15,832 nt of DNA from Candidatus Cloacimonadota bacterium (GTDB taxonomy: Bacteria; Cloacimonadota; Cloacimonadia; Cloacimonadales; TCS61). A program made the translations under genes and the position numbers. The stretch covers positions 1-15,832 of the forward strand of contig DAOUUD010000018.1 in NCBI GenBank assembly GCA_030668345.1. Direction: 5' to 3'. Position 1 is the first letter of the stretch. Each line of letters starts with the position of its first letter. Shown piece after piece: positions 1 through 8,203 of this stretch. The notes under the pieces were generated by a model. It had not been told where the DNA came from. It made no database searches and saw only the letters and a program-made list of their open reading frames with translations.

Positions 1-2620
1 CGTTGGGCAGCATATAATGCAAAAAGCTGTCTTTCCCTTCAGCTTCCAGCTTTTCCAGGAATGCTTCCACTATCGGTTCGGAAGGCACCATGAAAGGTAA
101 TTTATAAAGAATCAGAAGTTCCAGTGATTCACCCGGTACATCCACTCCCTCCCAGAAAGAATTAGTTCCCAGAAGTACGGAATTGCGATGTTCACGAAAT
201 TCTTTGAGCATGGCAGAACGACCTATACCTTTACCCTGTGCCAGAAGCAGAATGTCATTATTATAAAATGGTTCGCTTAGAACTTCGTAAACTTCATTCA
301 GATTTTTATATGCCGTGAATAATACCATGGTTCCGGCCCGTGAAACTTCTACGGCATTCTTAATTATTTCGATGCTCTGGGCGGAAAAGAATTTATCCTT
401 GGGATCGGGTAGAACACCTGCTACCAGTACCATTGTTTGTTTTTTATAATCAAAGGGAGATTGCACAATCAGTTCCTGCACAAATCCTTCTTCCAGCAGA
501 TCCAGTCCCATACGACCGGAAAAATATTTGAATTTATCTCTTATTGCCATGGTAGCCGATGTAAAGATGATAGAATCAACCCGGTTATAAAGTTTATCAT
601 TAAAGATCTGGTTCACATTCAAAGGGCAATAACACAAAACTCCAGACGGATAATTTTCATCGTAAGTCTGGAAGCTCTCCATCCAATAGGCAAACTCTTT
701 CAGATCGGGATTGTAGAGTATATTGAGTGTGTTATAGTACTCGCCAATAGTTTGCACGATGCTTTCCATTATCTCTTTGTGTTTATCATAATCGATGAAT
801 CTCTGTTTGTTGATATCCCCCAGAGCATCTTGTATCGGTATCATTGCTTTGGAAAACTCCTGCCAGAAGATGATGATCTTGCCCAGGTAGTCCGTAAGAA
901 ATTCATGATCCTCAAGGTTTTTGATCCTCAGCTTACCGTAGCTGCCGCGTTCATTAACCAGATCACCAACTTTTTTAAAGGATTCGGAGAAAAGTGATTT
1001 TTTTTCTTCCAGAAGTTGGATAACATCTTCGATCTTGTTAATGAATTCTGTCTTCCCCGGAAAATCACTTTTCATTGCTGCTGTCTTTAAACCTATCAGC
1101 AAACCACTCTGAAATTTTTTGCGTATTGTGTAAAGCTGGGCAAAGAAATTGTTAAAATCCGCATAAGATAGGCTTAACCCCAGTTCAGCAGGAGCAATGT
1201 GGGGCAGGTTGTGTGCTTCATCTATAATGAGATTATCGAACTCACCCAGGGTGGCGTTACCGGTTTGCATATCTGCCAGCAGCAGGTGATGATTTATGAT
1301 AACCAAGTTAGAATCTTCTGCTTTCTTGCGAATGTCCATCAAAAAGCATTGCCGGTAATGAGGGCATCTTTTCCCGCGACACAGAAAGGTATCTGCGGAA
1401 AGCCTTTTCCACACACTGCTATCCCTATTCACATCGAATGAACTATTCTCTGAGATGTCACCGGTCGTGGTAAATTCTTTCCATACGATCAGATTCATGA
1501 AGCTTTTTATATCTCCGGTAGAAAGAATTCTTTCCAGATCCATATTTGTTTCCAACCATTTTTTTTCACACACATAGTTCCTGCGACCTTTTAGCAAAGT
1601 AGCTTTGAAAGGAAGCTGAATACATTCCTTTACGGTGGGCAGATCTTTATAAAATAGCTGTTCCTGCAGGTTTTTGGTGTTGGTAGATATTATAACCTTC
1701 TTATTTTCATTTTTGTGAGTAAACATTACAGAAGGCACCAGGTAAGCTAACGATTTTCCAACTCCCGTACCGGCTTCCACCAGCAGGAATTCTTTCCTGT
1801 TGAAATTTTCCAGTACAGCATGTGACATATCTATCTGACCCTGACGAAATTCGTATTTTTTAAATTTATCGTTGAATAAACCACCCAACTGGAAACTCAT
1901 GTCGATAGTTATTTCAGCGGGATTTTTTGGCTTATGTTCGATATAGTTACGGTTATGAAAATCGATCTTTTCTTCTGCTTTTTTCAAAAGAGCATATTTT
2001 TTCTGGTGCTCTACTATCTTTTCCAGGAAGCGGGAAAGACCGATCTGATGACGTAATAAGAAAGATAGTTCCAGCAGTTTATGATTCAGCTTCAGGGGAA
2101 TGTTATCTTCAATAAATTTTAAAAGATCAATTAAAATATTTCCTGTTGCTTCGGCATCGAAGATGGCACGATGAGCATTAGAAAGATCGATATTGAAATA
2201 TTCAGCTACCGTTCCTAATTTATGATTTACAATAAAAGGTAAATAAATACGACTCAGATCAAGTGTGTCGATCGTCTGATTTGAAAGTTTCGGGAAATGT
2301 ATTTTTTTGAATTTTGTGTTCAAAAAACCAATATCGAAAGATGTATTATGGCACACTACCAGGTCGGTTCCCAGAAATTCCAGTAGTTTTGATAAAGCAT
2401 TGGAAATGGTATCACCGGAATTGAGTTGTTCATCGGTGATATTCGTAAGCTGCTTAATAAATTGTGGTACAGGTTTTTGTGGTTTGATAAAGATTGAAAA
2501 TTTATCTTTTATTTTACCGGAAATATATCTTACAGCACCAATTTCAATGATCTCATCTTTTTCGAAATCAAAGCCGGTTGTTTCGATATCCAGCGCTACA
2601 AAATCAAATAAGGAAATCAT
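1..2620 (-). CDS. dinG: DinG-family helicase with N-terminal DnaQ-like 3'-5' exonuclease domain (3' end cut by window edge)
   Basis: I translated 873 codons in one open frame; the C-terminus lies beyond position 1. Residues 1-170 form a DEDDh exonuclease: ExoI DIETTG (D11, E13), ExoII around D96, ExoIII H150/D155. An XPD/DinG-type SF2 helicase follows: Walker A EAGTGVGKS (282-290), DEAH box 467-470, TSAT near 687-690, and SFWEGVDVPG at 821-830. Four cysteines (C351, C414, C419, C425) sit where DinG/XPD proteins bind a 4Fe-4S cluster. The family processes DNA, removing strands and unwinding 5' overhangs, R-loops or G-quadruplexes during repair; that role is family knowledge. The visible protein stops just before helicase motif VI. 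The ATG at 2620 is supported because an in-frame TAG lies only 6 nt upstream. No strong Shine-Dalgarno is visible. The gene begins 26 nt after the regulator stop, so it may share that transcript. Confidence 0.9.
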   Translation of the reverse strand, partial: MISLFDFVALDIETTGFDFEKDEIIEIGAVRYISGKIKDKFSIFIKPQKPVPQFIKQLTNITDEQLNSGDTISNALSKLLEFLGTDLVVCHNTSFDIGFLNTKFKKIHFPKLSNQTIDTLDLSRIYLPFIVNHKLGTVAEYFNIDLSNAHRAIFDAEATGNILIDLLKFIEDNIPLKLNHKLLELSFLLRHQIGLSRFLEKIVEHQKKYALLKKAEEKIDFHNRNYIEHKPKNPAEITIDMSFQLGGLFNDKFKKYEFRQGQIDMSHAVLENFNRKEFLLVEAGTGVGKSLAYLVPSVMFTHKNENKKVIISTNTKNLQEQLFYKDLPTVKECIQLPFKATLLKGRRNYVCEKKWLETNMDLERILSTGDIKSFMNLIVWKEFTTTGDISENSSFDVNRDSSVWKRLSADTFLCRGKRCPHYRQCFLMDIRKKAEDSNLVIINHHLLLADMQTGNATLGEFDNLIIDEAHNLPHIAPAELGLSLSYADFNNFFAQLYTIRKKFQSGLLIGLKTAAMKSDFPGKTEFINKIEDVIQLLEEKKSLFSESFKKVGDLVNERGSYGKLRIKNLEDHEFLTDYLGKIIIFWQEFSKAMIPIQDALGDINKQRFIDYDKHKEIMESIVQTIGEYYNTLNILYNPDLKEFAYWMESFQTYDENYPSGVLCYCPLNVNQIFNDKLYNRVDSIIFTSATMAIRDKFKYFSGRMGLDLLEEGFVQELIVQSPFDYKKQTMVLVAGVLPDPKDKFFSAQSIEIIKNAVEVSRAGTMVLFTAYKNLNEVYEVLSEPFYNNDILLLAQGKGIGRSAMLKEFREHRNSVLLGTNSFWEGVDVPGESLELLILYKLPFMVPSEPIVEAFLEKLEAEGKDSFLHYMLPN

Positions 2621-2646
2621 ATTTTGCTATCTTGCTTTGGTATTTT

Positions 2647-5600
2647 CTATTTTTCAAATTTGTATCTCTGCATTTTCTTGATCAATCCCTGGCGGCTCAA
2701 TCCCAGAGCCTTGGCAGCCTTGGTCTGGTTCCATTCATTATCATCCAGAACTTTTTTTATCATCTGTTTTTCCAGGCTTTCTACAGCAATTTTCAGAGAT
2801 TTGTCTTGCAATAGGTTAATGGATTCGGTTTGTTCCCGGAATCTGAAAATCTCTTCGGAGAGATCGGAAGATTTAATCGAAGAATCATCTTCGGACAAAG
2901 TAACAGCACGTTCCAACTCATTCTCCAATTGGCGTATGTTACCGGGCCAGTCATAATTCATCAGGTAACGCATAGCTTCTTCAGTAATACCGTTTACTTT
3001 CTTTTCCATTTTTTGGCAGTATTTATCCAGGAAGTGTACAGCCAGCAAAGGGATATCAGATTTTCTTTCTTTTAAAGAAGGAATTTCGATTCTGATAACA
3101 TTGAGCCGGTAGAAAAGATCAAGGCGGAATGTTCCTTGTTCTACTTTTTCTTTCAGGGAAACATTTGTGGCACAGATCACACGCACATCTACCTTTTGAG
3201 TTTGCGTAGAACCGACACGTTTTAGTTCGCCCTCCTGCAGGAACCTGAGCAGTTTTGCCTGGGTTGAAAGACTGATATCGGCGATTTCATCTAAAAAGAA
3301 AGTCCCACCGTCCGCAATCTCGAATAATCCCTTTTTATCGTGAGTGGCACCTGTAAATGAACCCTTTACATGTCCAAAAAGCTCACTTTCCAGTAATGTC
3401 TCGGGAAGAGCACCACAATATTGGGCAACGAACTGTTTATTGCGACGGTTACTATTGTAATGTATTGCCCTGGCGATGAGTTCTTTTCCAGTTCCGCTCT
3501 CTCCTTCCACTAGAATTGTAGTAGGAGAGTTTTTTATTTTATCGATCATGCGGAAGATATGCTGGATCTTTTCGCTTTTACCTATGATATTTGTGAATGT
3601 ACTCGATGCAGCTAATTCTTCACGGATAATCTCGTGAGATTTTTGTAAATTATCGTAAGAGATGTTCTCCACAATTACGACGATCTGATTACAAAGAGCG
3701 TTTACAAGATTATACATTCTTTCGGTAAAATAGTGTGAGCCATGTTTGGTGAAAAGGCAGATAACTCCTTTCCTGTCATTTCGAACAATCAATGGAAAAG
3801 ATATGATGTTGTTATATTCGGGGGCGAAATGAGGTTGTTTATGATTTTGTCCCGTTCCTTTATTAAAAGTATCCTCTACTACTTCCATTATCAGTTGGAA
3901 ATCTTTGTCGGTATTAGTGAAATTTTTCAGGATAAGATAATCCCAGGAATCTTTTACTAATTGGTTGTGATACAAAGTGAAAATCCCCCCATCGGCATCA
4001 GCAAACTCAACCAGGCGATCCAAAGAAGTATCCAGCAGCACATCGAAATCAGAAATATCATTCAACTCCTGTGTTATTTCATAGAATTTATTGAGCAGAG
4101 TTTCCTGCACCCGTGATTCTTTTAGTTCGATGGCATATTTTTTATTAATTTTCTGGATCAGAATATCATTCTTTTCCAGGAATTTAATAGCTTCAAATTT
4201 CTCAATTATCTTTTTATTCTCCAATAAGATTTCCAGAGCTTGTTCCCAATCATCTTTGTCCAATAGCAGGGAAGCGAATTCGTAATTTGCCATAGCCAGA
4301 TCAAAATCATGTTTGGTTTTCACAAATATTTCAATAGCGCTTTGAACAAGAGTAAGAGCCAGTTCAGGATCTTTTTTCTCTAAAATAGAGCGCAAGAAAT
4401 GACATTTCCCAACATGGAATTCATTGCTGCTTTCCTCTGCCAGTTTTAAGGCAAAATCGAGGTAATAATTAGCACTTTCATAATTTCTGGTTTGCATAAA
4501 ATAGAAAGCCTGTTTTTCTGCCCCTTCGATGATCTTAATCCCGGAGCCAATATTTTTAAAGAAATCAAAACTCTCTACCAGGTAAGGATATGCTTCCTTA
4601 AATTTATGTAGTGCTGTAAGAATGCTTCCCAGGTTACCGTATAGTTCTGCTTTCATGAATTCATCTGAAATATTGGGCAATAACTCCTTGCTTTTTGAAT
4701 AATAATCAAAGGCAATATTATATTCACCGCGTGTTTCAAACAATTCTCCCATATTGTTATAAGATTTAACAAGTCCATCTAAGAAATTGTAATCTTTCGA
4801 TTTCTTAATAGCATCTTCGTAATAGTGAATGGCTTTCTGGAAATTACCGGATTTGAAGAACACTGCACCCAGATTATTTATTGCTGTAACAACATGATCG
4901 TGCATATTAAATTTTAAGGCAATTGTCAGGGAATTAGTAAAGGCTTCTTCCGCTTCTTTAAAGTGCCCGTTATTCATATAGGAAACACCAATATTGATGT
5001 AGATGCTGATAGTTTTATAATTGTCATTCAGAAGTTTTTGTATCTCTAAAGCTTTATTAAGATAATGGATAGATTTTGTATAATCGTTTTTATCCTCAAA
5101 CAAACTACCCATATTGATATAACAGACCGAAATTCCACTCAGATTAAAACACTGTTTTTCATATTCCAGGCTTTTAAAATAGAGAGTTTCAGCATCTTTT
5201 ATATCTCCCTGTTGCATTGCCAGCACACCAAGGTTATTATAAATTGCAGCCAGTCCTTCCGGGTTATTAACTTTCTTATAAAGTTTTTCTGCATCTTCAA
5301 ATTCTGTTCTGGCTTTACTCCAAGCAGCCTGATAATAGTAAAATTTACCTTTGGCTTTTTTACATTCAGCCTTCAAATTTGAACGAACATTAATATCCTT
5401 GATCTGATCAACAATATTAAACGCTTCTTCCAGCATTTCCCGTGATTCTTCTATATTGTCCATTATAAGAAGGATCTCGGTTTTGAGAAGAGCTATTTTG
5501 ATGATTAAGGCTTTATCATCCGAAATAATGGTATGCTTTTTTAGAATTTCTAATGCAAAAGCAGATGAGTTTATTGCATACAAGCTGTTTGCCAGAGATA

Positions 5601-6894
5601 AAACAACATCATCGTGAGGAATGGAATTCTCTACACTTATTTTTAAAGCTTCCCTGAAATTTTCAATCGAGTCATCAATTTTTCCCAGCCTTTTGTTAGC
5701 AATCCCAAACTGTTTTAATATTTCAACTTTCTTTTCGGGTTTTTCCAATTTTTCCAGGAAGATCCGGTAAATTTTCACCAAAGTCTCAAAATCTTTTATA
5801 TGCTGTAATCCAGCAATAAGTCCTTCATAATTTTCCTGCTTGCAAATATTAAGAAAAATACAGATGTCATTTGTAATATTTTCCGGTAATACATCTATGA
5901 TCGGTTGATAGATTTTTTTTCTCTTTGAAACAGGTAAACTCAAAAAAAAGTCTTTGGTTATTGTTGCTTTTTTTACAAAATATTTAGTATCTAGTGTAAA
6001 TATCAGCTTTTCCTTAAGCAGTTCCTTAATCCCTTTTGAAAGCACGGTAGGATTTATGATCTTTTTCAGGTTGTCTGTTGTAGCGTTTGTATCGAAAAGT
6101 AATATCGATAAGAGAATTTTCTTTTGCTCTTCATCAAGTTTTCCTATCTTTTGAAAATAGATGGTTTTTATGTCGGGCTTTTTATCTATATAGGTTTTAA
6201 AATCAAAAGTTTTTTCTTTTTTAACGGCATTTTCAAGTACATAGTTCAATATAAATAAATTTCCTCCGGAGATATTTTCTACTATCTGGCTTTCTGTTTT
6301 TAAATTTGCTTTGACCTCGGGATATATACTTTTGATAATAAGTCGGATCTCTTCCGTTCGCGGAACAGGTATGTTTATTTTTTGAGAAATAGAAAATGTT
6401 TCTTTACGTGTAAAGATAATAACCTGGATTTTGATTTTCGTTGAATACTGAATTAGATATTGAATGAATTCCAGGGTGTAATTATCTAAATGACAGCCCT
6501 CATATACAATAATATTCTTAGGCTTGAGAAGCTTTTCTTCATTCATTTTCTCCGTAAGAAAGTAAAAAAGATCGTATATATTTTTGAAATTGAATTTCTG
6601 TGATTGTTCGATTAAATTATCAAATATTTTATTATCGATCCCGGTTGATAATTTCACTATCTCTCGAAAATGATTGTATTTAAAGATACGTGGCAAACAA
6701 GATTCATATTGAATGCCTGAATTATCCAGGTTTTCTATAAGCTTTTTCAGAACCAATGATTTCCCCGAACCGGAATCACCAATAATTTCTATAATCTTGC
6801 TCTTTTCTATCTGTAACTGTTTTGTAATAGCATCAATTATGGTAAAATCCCGGGTAACAAATCGAGCTAAAACTTTTTCAATTGTTGTATCCAT
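2647..6894 (-). CDS. Composite sigma-54-dependent regulator: STAND-like ATPase, TPR array, GAF, sigma-54 AAA+ and Fis-type HTH
   Basis: This 1415-residue protein is a bacterial enhancer-binding activator. Residues 30-330 resemble the PknK/MalT-like STAND ATPase module: P-loop GDSGSGKS (39-46), a Walker B-like strand IIVYEG (128-133), and SGGNLF (209-214) matching the family's GGNP-type sensor. TPRs cover about 392-900, with a 40-residue period from 547 to 836. A GAF-like domain spans about 935-1080. The sigma-54 AAA+ domain (about 1100-1340) has Walker A GESGTGKE (1131-1138), the sigma-54 contact loop as GSFTGA (1178-1183, usual GAFTGA), Walker B LDE (D1202/E1203) and FRLDLFYRLN with candidate arginine fingers. 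A Fis-type HTH ends the protein (1389-1411). I chose the ATG at 6894, not the one at 6957, because AAGAGGTG lies 3 nt upstream and the 21 extra residues look non-conserved. There is no receiver domain, so the signal is probably a small molecule or protein sensed by TPR/GAF/STAND. The targets are unknown. Confidence 0.93.
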   Translation of the reverse strand: MDTTIEKVLARFVTRDFTIIDAITKQLQIEKSKIIEIIGDSGSGKSLVLKKLIENLDNSGIQYESCLPRIFKYNHFREIVKLSTGIDNKIFDNLIEQSQKFNFKNIYDLFYFLTEKMNEEKLLKPKNIIVYEGCHLDNYTLEFIQYLIQYSTKIKIQVIIFTRKETFSISQKINIPVPRTEEIRLIIKSIYPEVKANLKTESQIVENISGGNLFILNYVLENAVKKEKTFDFKTYIDKKPDIKTIYFQKIGKLDEEQKKILLSILLFDTNATTDNLKKIINPTVLSKGIKELLKEKLIFTLDTKYFVKKATITKDFFLSLPVSKRKKIYQPIIDVLPENITNDICIFLNICKQENYEGLIAGLQHIKDFETLVKIYRIFLEKLEKPEKKVEILKQFGIANKRLGKIDDSIENFREALKISVENSIPHDDVVLSLANSLYAINSSAFALEILKKHTIISDDKALIIKIALLKTEILLIMDNIEESREMLEEAFNIVDQIKDINVRSNLKAECKKAKGKFYYYQAAWSKARTEFEDAEKLYKKVNNPEGLAAIYNNLGVLAMQQGDIKDAETLYFKSLEYEKQCFNLSGISVCYINMGSLFEDKNDYTKSIHYLNKALEIQKLLNDNYKTISIYINIGVSYMNNGHFKEAEEAFTNSLTIALKFNMHDHVVTAINNLGAVFFKSGNFQKAIHYYEDAIKKSKDYNFLDGLVKSYNNMGELFETRGEYNIAFDYYSKSKELLPNISDEFMKAELYGNLGSILTALHKFKEAYPYLVESFDFFKNIGSGIKIIEGAEKQAFYFMQTRNYESANYYLDFALKLAEESSNEFHVGKCHFLRSILEKKDPELALTLVQSAIEIFVKTKHDFDLAMANYEFASLLLDKDDWEQALEILLENKKIIEKFEAIKFLEKNDILIQKINKKYAIELKESRVQETLLNKFYEITQELNDISDFDVLLDTSLDRLVEFADADGGIFTLYHNQLVKDSWDYLILKNFTNTDKDFQLIMEVVEDTFNKGTGQNHKQPHFAPEYNNIISFPLIVRNDRKGVICLFTKHGSHYFTERMYNLVNALCNQIVVIVENISYDNLQKSHEIIREELAASSTFTNIIGKSEKIQHIFRMIDKIKNSPTTILVEGESGTGKELIARAIHYNSNRRNKQFVAQYCGALPETLLESELFGHVKGSFTGATHDKKGLFEIADGGTFFLDEIADISLSTQAKLLRFLQEGELKRVGSTQTQKVDVRVICATNVSLKEKVEQGTFRLDLFYRLNVIRIEIPSLKERKSDIPLLAVHFLDKYCQKMEKKVNGITEEAMRYLMNYDWPGNIRQLENELERAVTLSEDDSSIKSSDLSEEIFRFREQTESINLLQDKSLKIAVESLEKQMIKKVLDDNEWNQTKAAKALGLSRQGLIKKMQRYKFEK

Positions 6895-6924
6895 ACGCAC
6901 CTCTTTCTCATAAAAGATAGAGTG

Positions 6925-6954
6925 ATACAAATCTTTATGACAGAAATTTGTCAA
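6925..6954 (-). promoter_or_regulatory. Candidate sigma-70-type promoter with overlapping dyad for the sigma-54 regulator gene
   Basis: On the minus strand a perfect TTGACA (6949-6954) is followed after 18 nt by TTGTAT (6925-6930), a weak -10. Transcription would begin about 24 nt before the ATG at 6894. An imperfect dyad, ACAAATCTTT / AGAAATTTGT (6927-6936 and 6942-6951, 8 of 10 matched, 5-nt spacer), fills the space between the two boxes and could be an operator. The rest of the 115-nt gap (6895-7009) holds only the AAGAGGTG ribosome-binding site at 6898-6905. I see no sigma-54 -24/-12 element here. Confidence 0.35.
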
Positions 6955-7009
6955 CAATGTTTTTGCGTGTAAAGATAATTTACAATCTACTTGTGGGTTT
7001 CTGAGTTTA

Positions 7010-7984
7010 TTAGCTAATAATTTTTTCTAGATTTTTCTTTATCACTTCTGAAGAAATTGAATTCATGCAAAGAAAATGCCCTTTAGGACATATAGCCGAA
7101 CCATGTAATGAACAGGGTTGGCAGGAGATATTTGAAGATATTGTAACAGCTTTTTTATTCAGGGGAGCAAAGCCAAGGCGCGGATGTGTTGCCCCGAACA
7201 ACGCTATCTGAGGTTTCTCTAAAGCGGCAGCGATATGCATCGGACCGCTATCGTTGGAAATGATAACATCCATATTGTTGATAACTGAAATAAGCTGGGA
7301 AATATTGAATTCTCCACAAAGATCCAATAGTTCGGTTTTTGTGTTTTTCTGTAATTCTACTGATAAGAGTTTTTCCGATTTTGAACCCAGGATAATAAAT
7401 TTACAATTCCATTTTGAAGGAACAGAATCAATGAATTCTGCAAGTTTTTCTAGCGGATACATTTTTGTAGTATGCAGAGCTCCCGGGAAAATGCTGATCA
7501 GTTTTTTCCCCGGAAATCTTTTTTCCAGCGAGCTTGTTTTCAATTTATCAGGATAAAGTTTTGGATATCCCATTGTTTTAGTAATACCGATTTTTTTTAA
7601 TGCTGAAAAATACAGCTCGACTGTAGAAACTATTGATTTCCCGGTGATCTTTTTAACTATTTTTTTTCTCAGAAAATGTTTTTTGTTGTATGTTACGGTC
7701 TTCTTTCCTCGAATTGAAGATTTGATAATGAATGTATTCATTTTAGCTTGGAGATCTATAACCAAGTCGAATTTCTGCATTCTCAATTTTCTTAGAATCT
7801 CTTTTTTATTTTTCCAGATATGGATAGTATCGATGCATCCGAATGCTTCTACAATTCCAATAAAAGGTTCTTTTGTCAGATAATCGATTGTTGCGTCTGG
7901 ATAAACTTCCCGAAGAACTTTTGCCACCGGCTGGGTGAGTACGATATCACCGATCGAGCTTAAACGAAGAATGAGGATTTTCAT
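7010..7984 (-). CDS. GT9-family glycosyltransferase, ADP-heptose:LPS heptosyltransferase-like
   Basis: This 324-residue protein has the usual length and two-Rossmann layout of WaaC/WaaF/WaaQ enzymes, which move heptose from ADP-heptose onto the lipid A-core acceptor at the inner face of the inner membrane. The N-terminal motif LSSIGDIVL places an aspartate at residue 13, the position of the catalytic base in E. coli WaaC and WaaF. The C-terminal nucleotide-sugar site is SNDSGPMHIAAAL (243-255), followed by FGATHPRLGF and four cysteines (C288, C291, C299, C306) also seen in many family members. FPGALHTTKMYP (166-177) fits the phosphate-contacting loop. Which heptose it adds, and whether the donor is heptose at all, cannot be told from sequence, so I give no symbol. 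The ATG has no convincing ribosome-binding site. The gene stands alone between two intergenic regions, with no other LPS gene in the window. Confidence 0.88.
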   Translation of the reverse strand: MKILILRLSSIGDIVLTQPVAKVLREVYPDATIDYLTKEPFIGIVEAFGCIDTIHIWKNKKEILRKLRMQKFDLVIDLQAKMNTFIIKSSIRGKKTVTYNKKHFLRKKIVKKITGKSIVSTVELYFSALKKIGITKTMGYPKLYPDKLKTSSLEKRFPGKKLISIFPGALHTTKMYPLEKLAEFIDSVPSKWNCKFIILGSKSEKLLSVELQKNTKTELLDLCGEFNISQLISVINNMDVIISNDSGPMHIAAALEKPQIALFGATHPRLGFAPLNKKAVTISSNISCQPCSLHGSAICPKGHFLCMNSISSEVIKKNLEKIIS

Positions 7985-8053
7985 AAATTTATTAGCTACT
8001 AAGAATTACAAATTTTTTTTTTTGATCTTAGTTGCTCAACTCCTTTTCTTCTC

Positions 8054-8077
8054 CGTCCGAATCTTCCGGTTCGGACG
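8054..8077. repeat. Inverted repeat, 8-bp perfect stem
   Basis: CGTCCGAA (8054-8061) and TTCGGACG (8070-8077) are perfect inverted repeats around an 8-nt loop. It is the first of three hairpins in the 210-nt gap between alaS and the heptosyltransferase gene. It lacks a T tract on either side, so it is probably not a terminator. On the minus strand, an 11-nt A run (8013-8023) lies between it and the heptosyltransferase start. Confidence 0.6.
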
Positions 8078-8105
8078 AAAGTAAATAAGGAAGCTTTAGC
8101 TTCCT
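8078..8105 (-). terminator. Candidate intrinsic terminator after alaS
   Basis: AGGAAGC (8088-8094) and GCTTCCT (8099-8105) form a 7-bp perfect stem, or 8 bp if the inner T-A pair closes. On the minus strand it is followed by the T-rich run TTATTTACTTT. It lies about 90 nt beyond the alaS stop. The T tract is interrupted and the stem is short, so this could equally be one member of the local hairpin cluster. Confidence 0.3.
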
Positions 8106-8115
8106 GCAATTATAT

Positions 8116-8141
8116 CTTTACGAAGCAGAAGCTTCGCAAAG
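8116..8141. repeat. Inverted repeat, 11-position stem with one mismatch
   Basis: CTTT-A-CGAAGC (8116-8126) pairs with GCTTCG-C-AAAG (8131-8141) around a 4-nt loop, giving ten base pairs and one mismatch. It shares the core GAAGC/GCTTC with the hairpin at 8088-8105, suggesting related elements. Confidence 0.6.
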
Positions 8142-8168
8142 TGACAAATTCAAAGGTTTTATCTTTCC

Positions 8169-8203
8169 ATCCTGAGAATCCAGTATTTATCCTGTTAATC
8201 CTG
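8169..8203. repeat. Short tandem ATCCTG-type repeat overlapping the end of alaS
   Basis: Four near-identical units start at 8169 (ATCCTG), 8178 (ATCCAG), 8189 (ATCCTG) and 8198 (ATCCTG), spaced 9, 11 and 9 nt. On the minus strand this reads CAGGATTAACAGGAT and onward. The first two units in the direction of transcription supply the last two AlaRS codons and its TAA stop. The pattern resembles dispersed CAGGATTAACAGGAT-like repeats that I recall from uncultured FCB-type genomes; that comparison is from memory. Confidence 0.55.

Noticed and set aside
437..997. 186-codon plus-strand open frame
   Set aside because: It is antisense to dinG, whose frame carries conserved motifs on both sides. Its composition looks like a shadow frame.
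6895..6957. Start of the sigma-54 regulator at the upstream ATG (6957)
   Set aside because: The ATG at 6894 has a clear AAGAGGTG ribosome-binding site. The upstream 21 codons overlap the TTGACA box and look like translated promoter.
7985..8194. tRNA gene in the hairpin-rich gap
   Set aside because: The three hairpins do not fit a cloverleaf, and no TTCGA-type T-loop or CCA-ready acceptor stem is present.
8169..8203. CRISPR array
   Set aside because: The units are 6 nt with 9-11 nt spacing and diverge. There are no 24-40 nt repeats with unique spacers and no cas genes.
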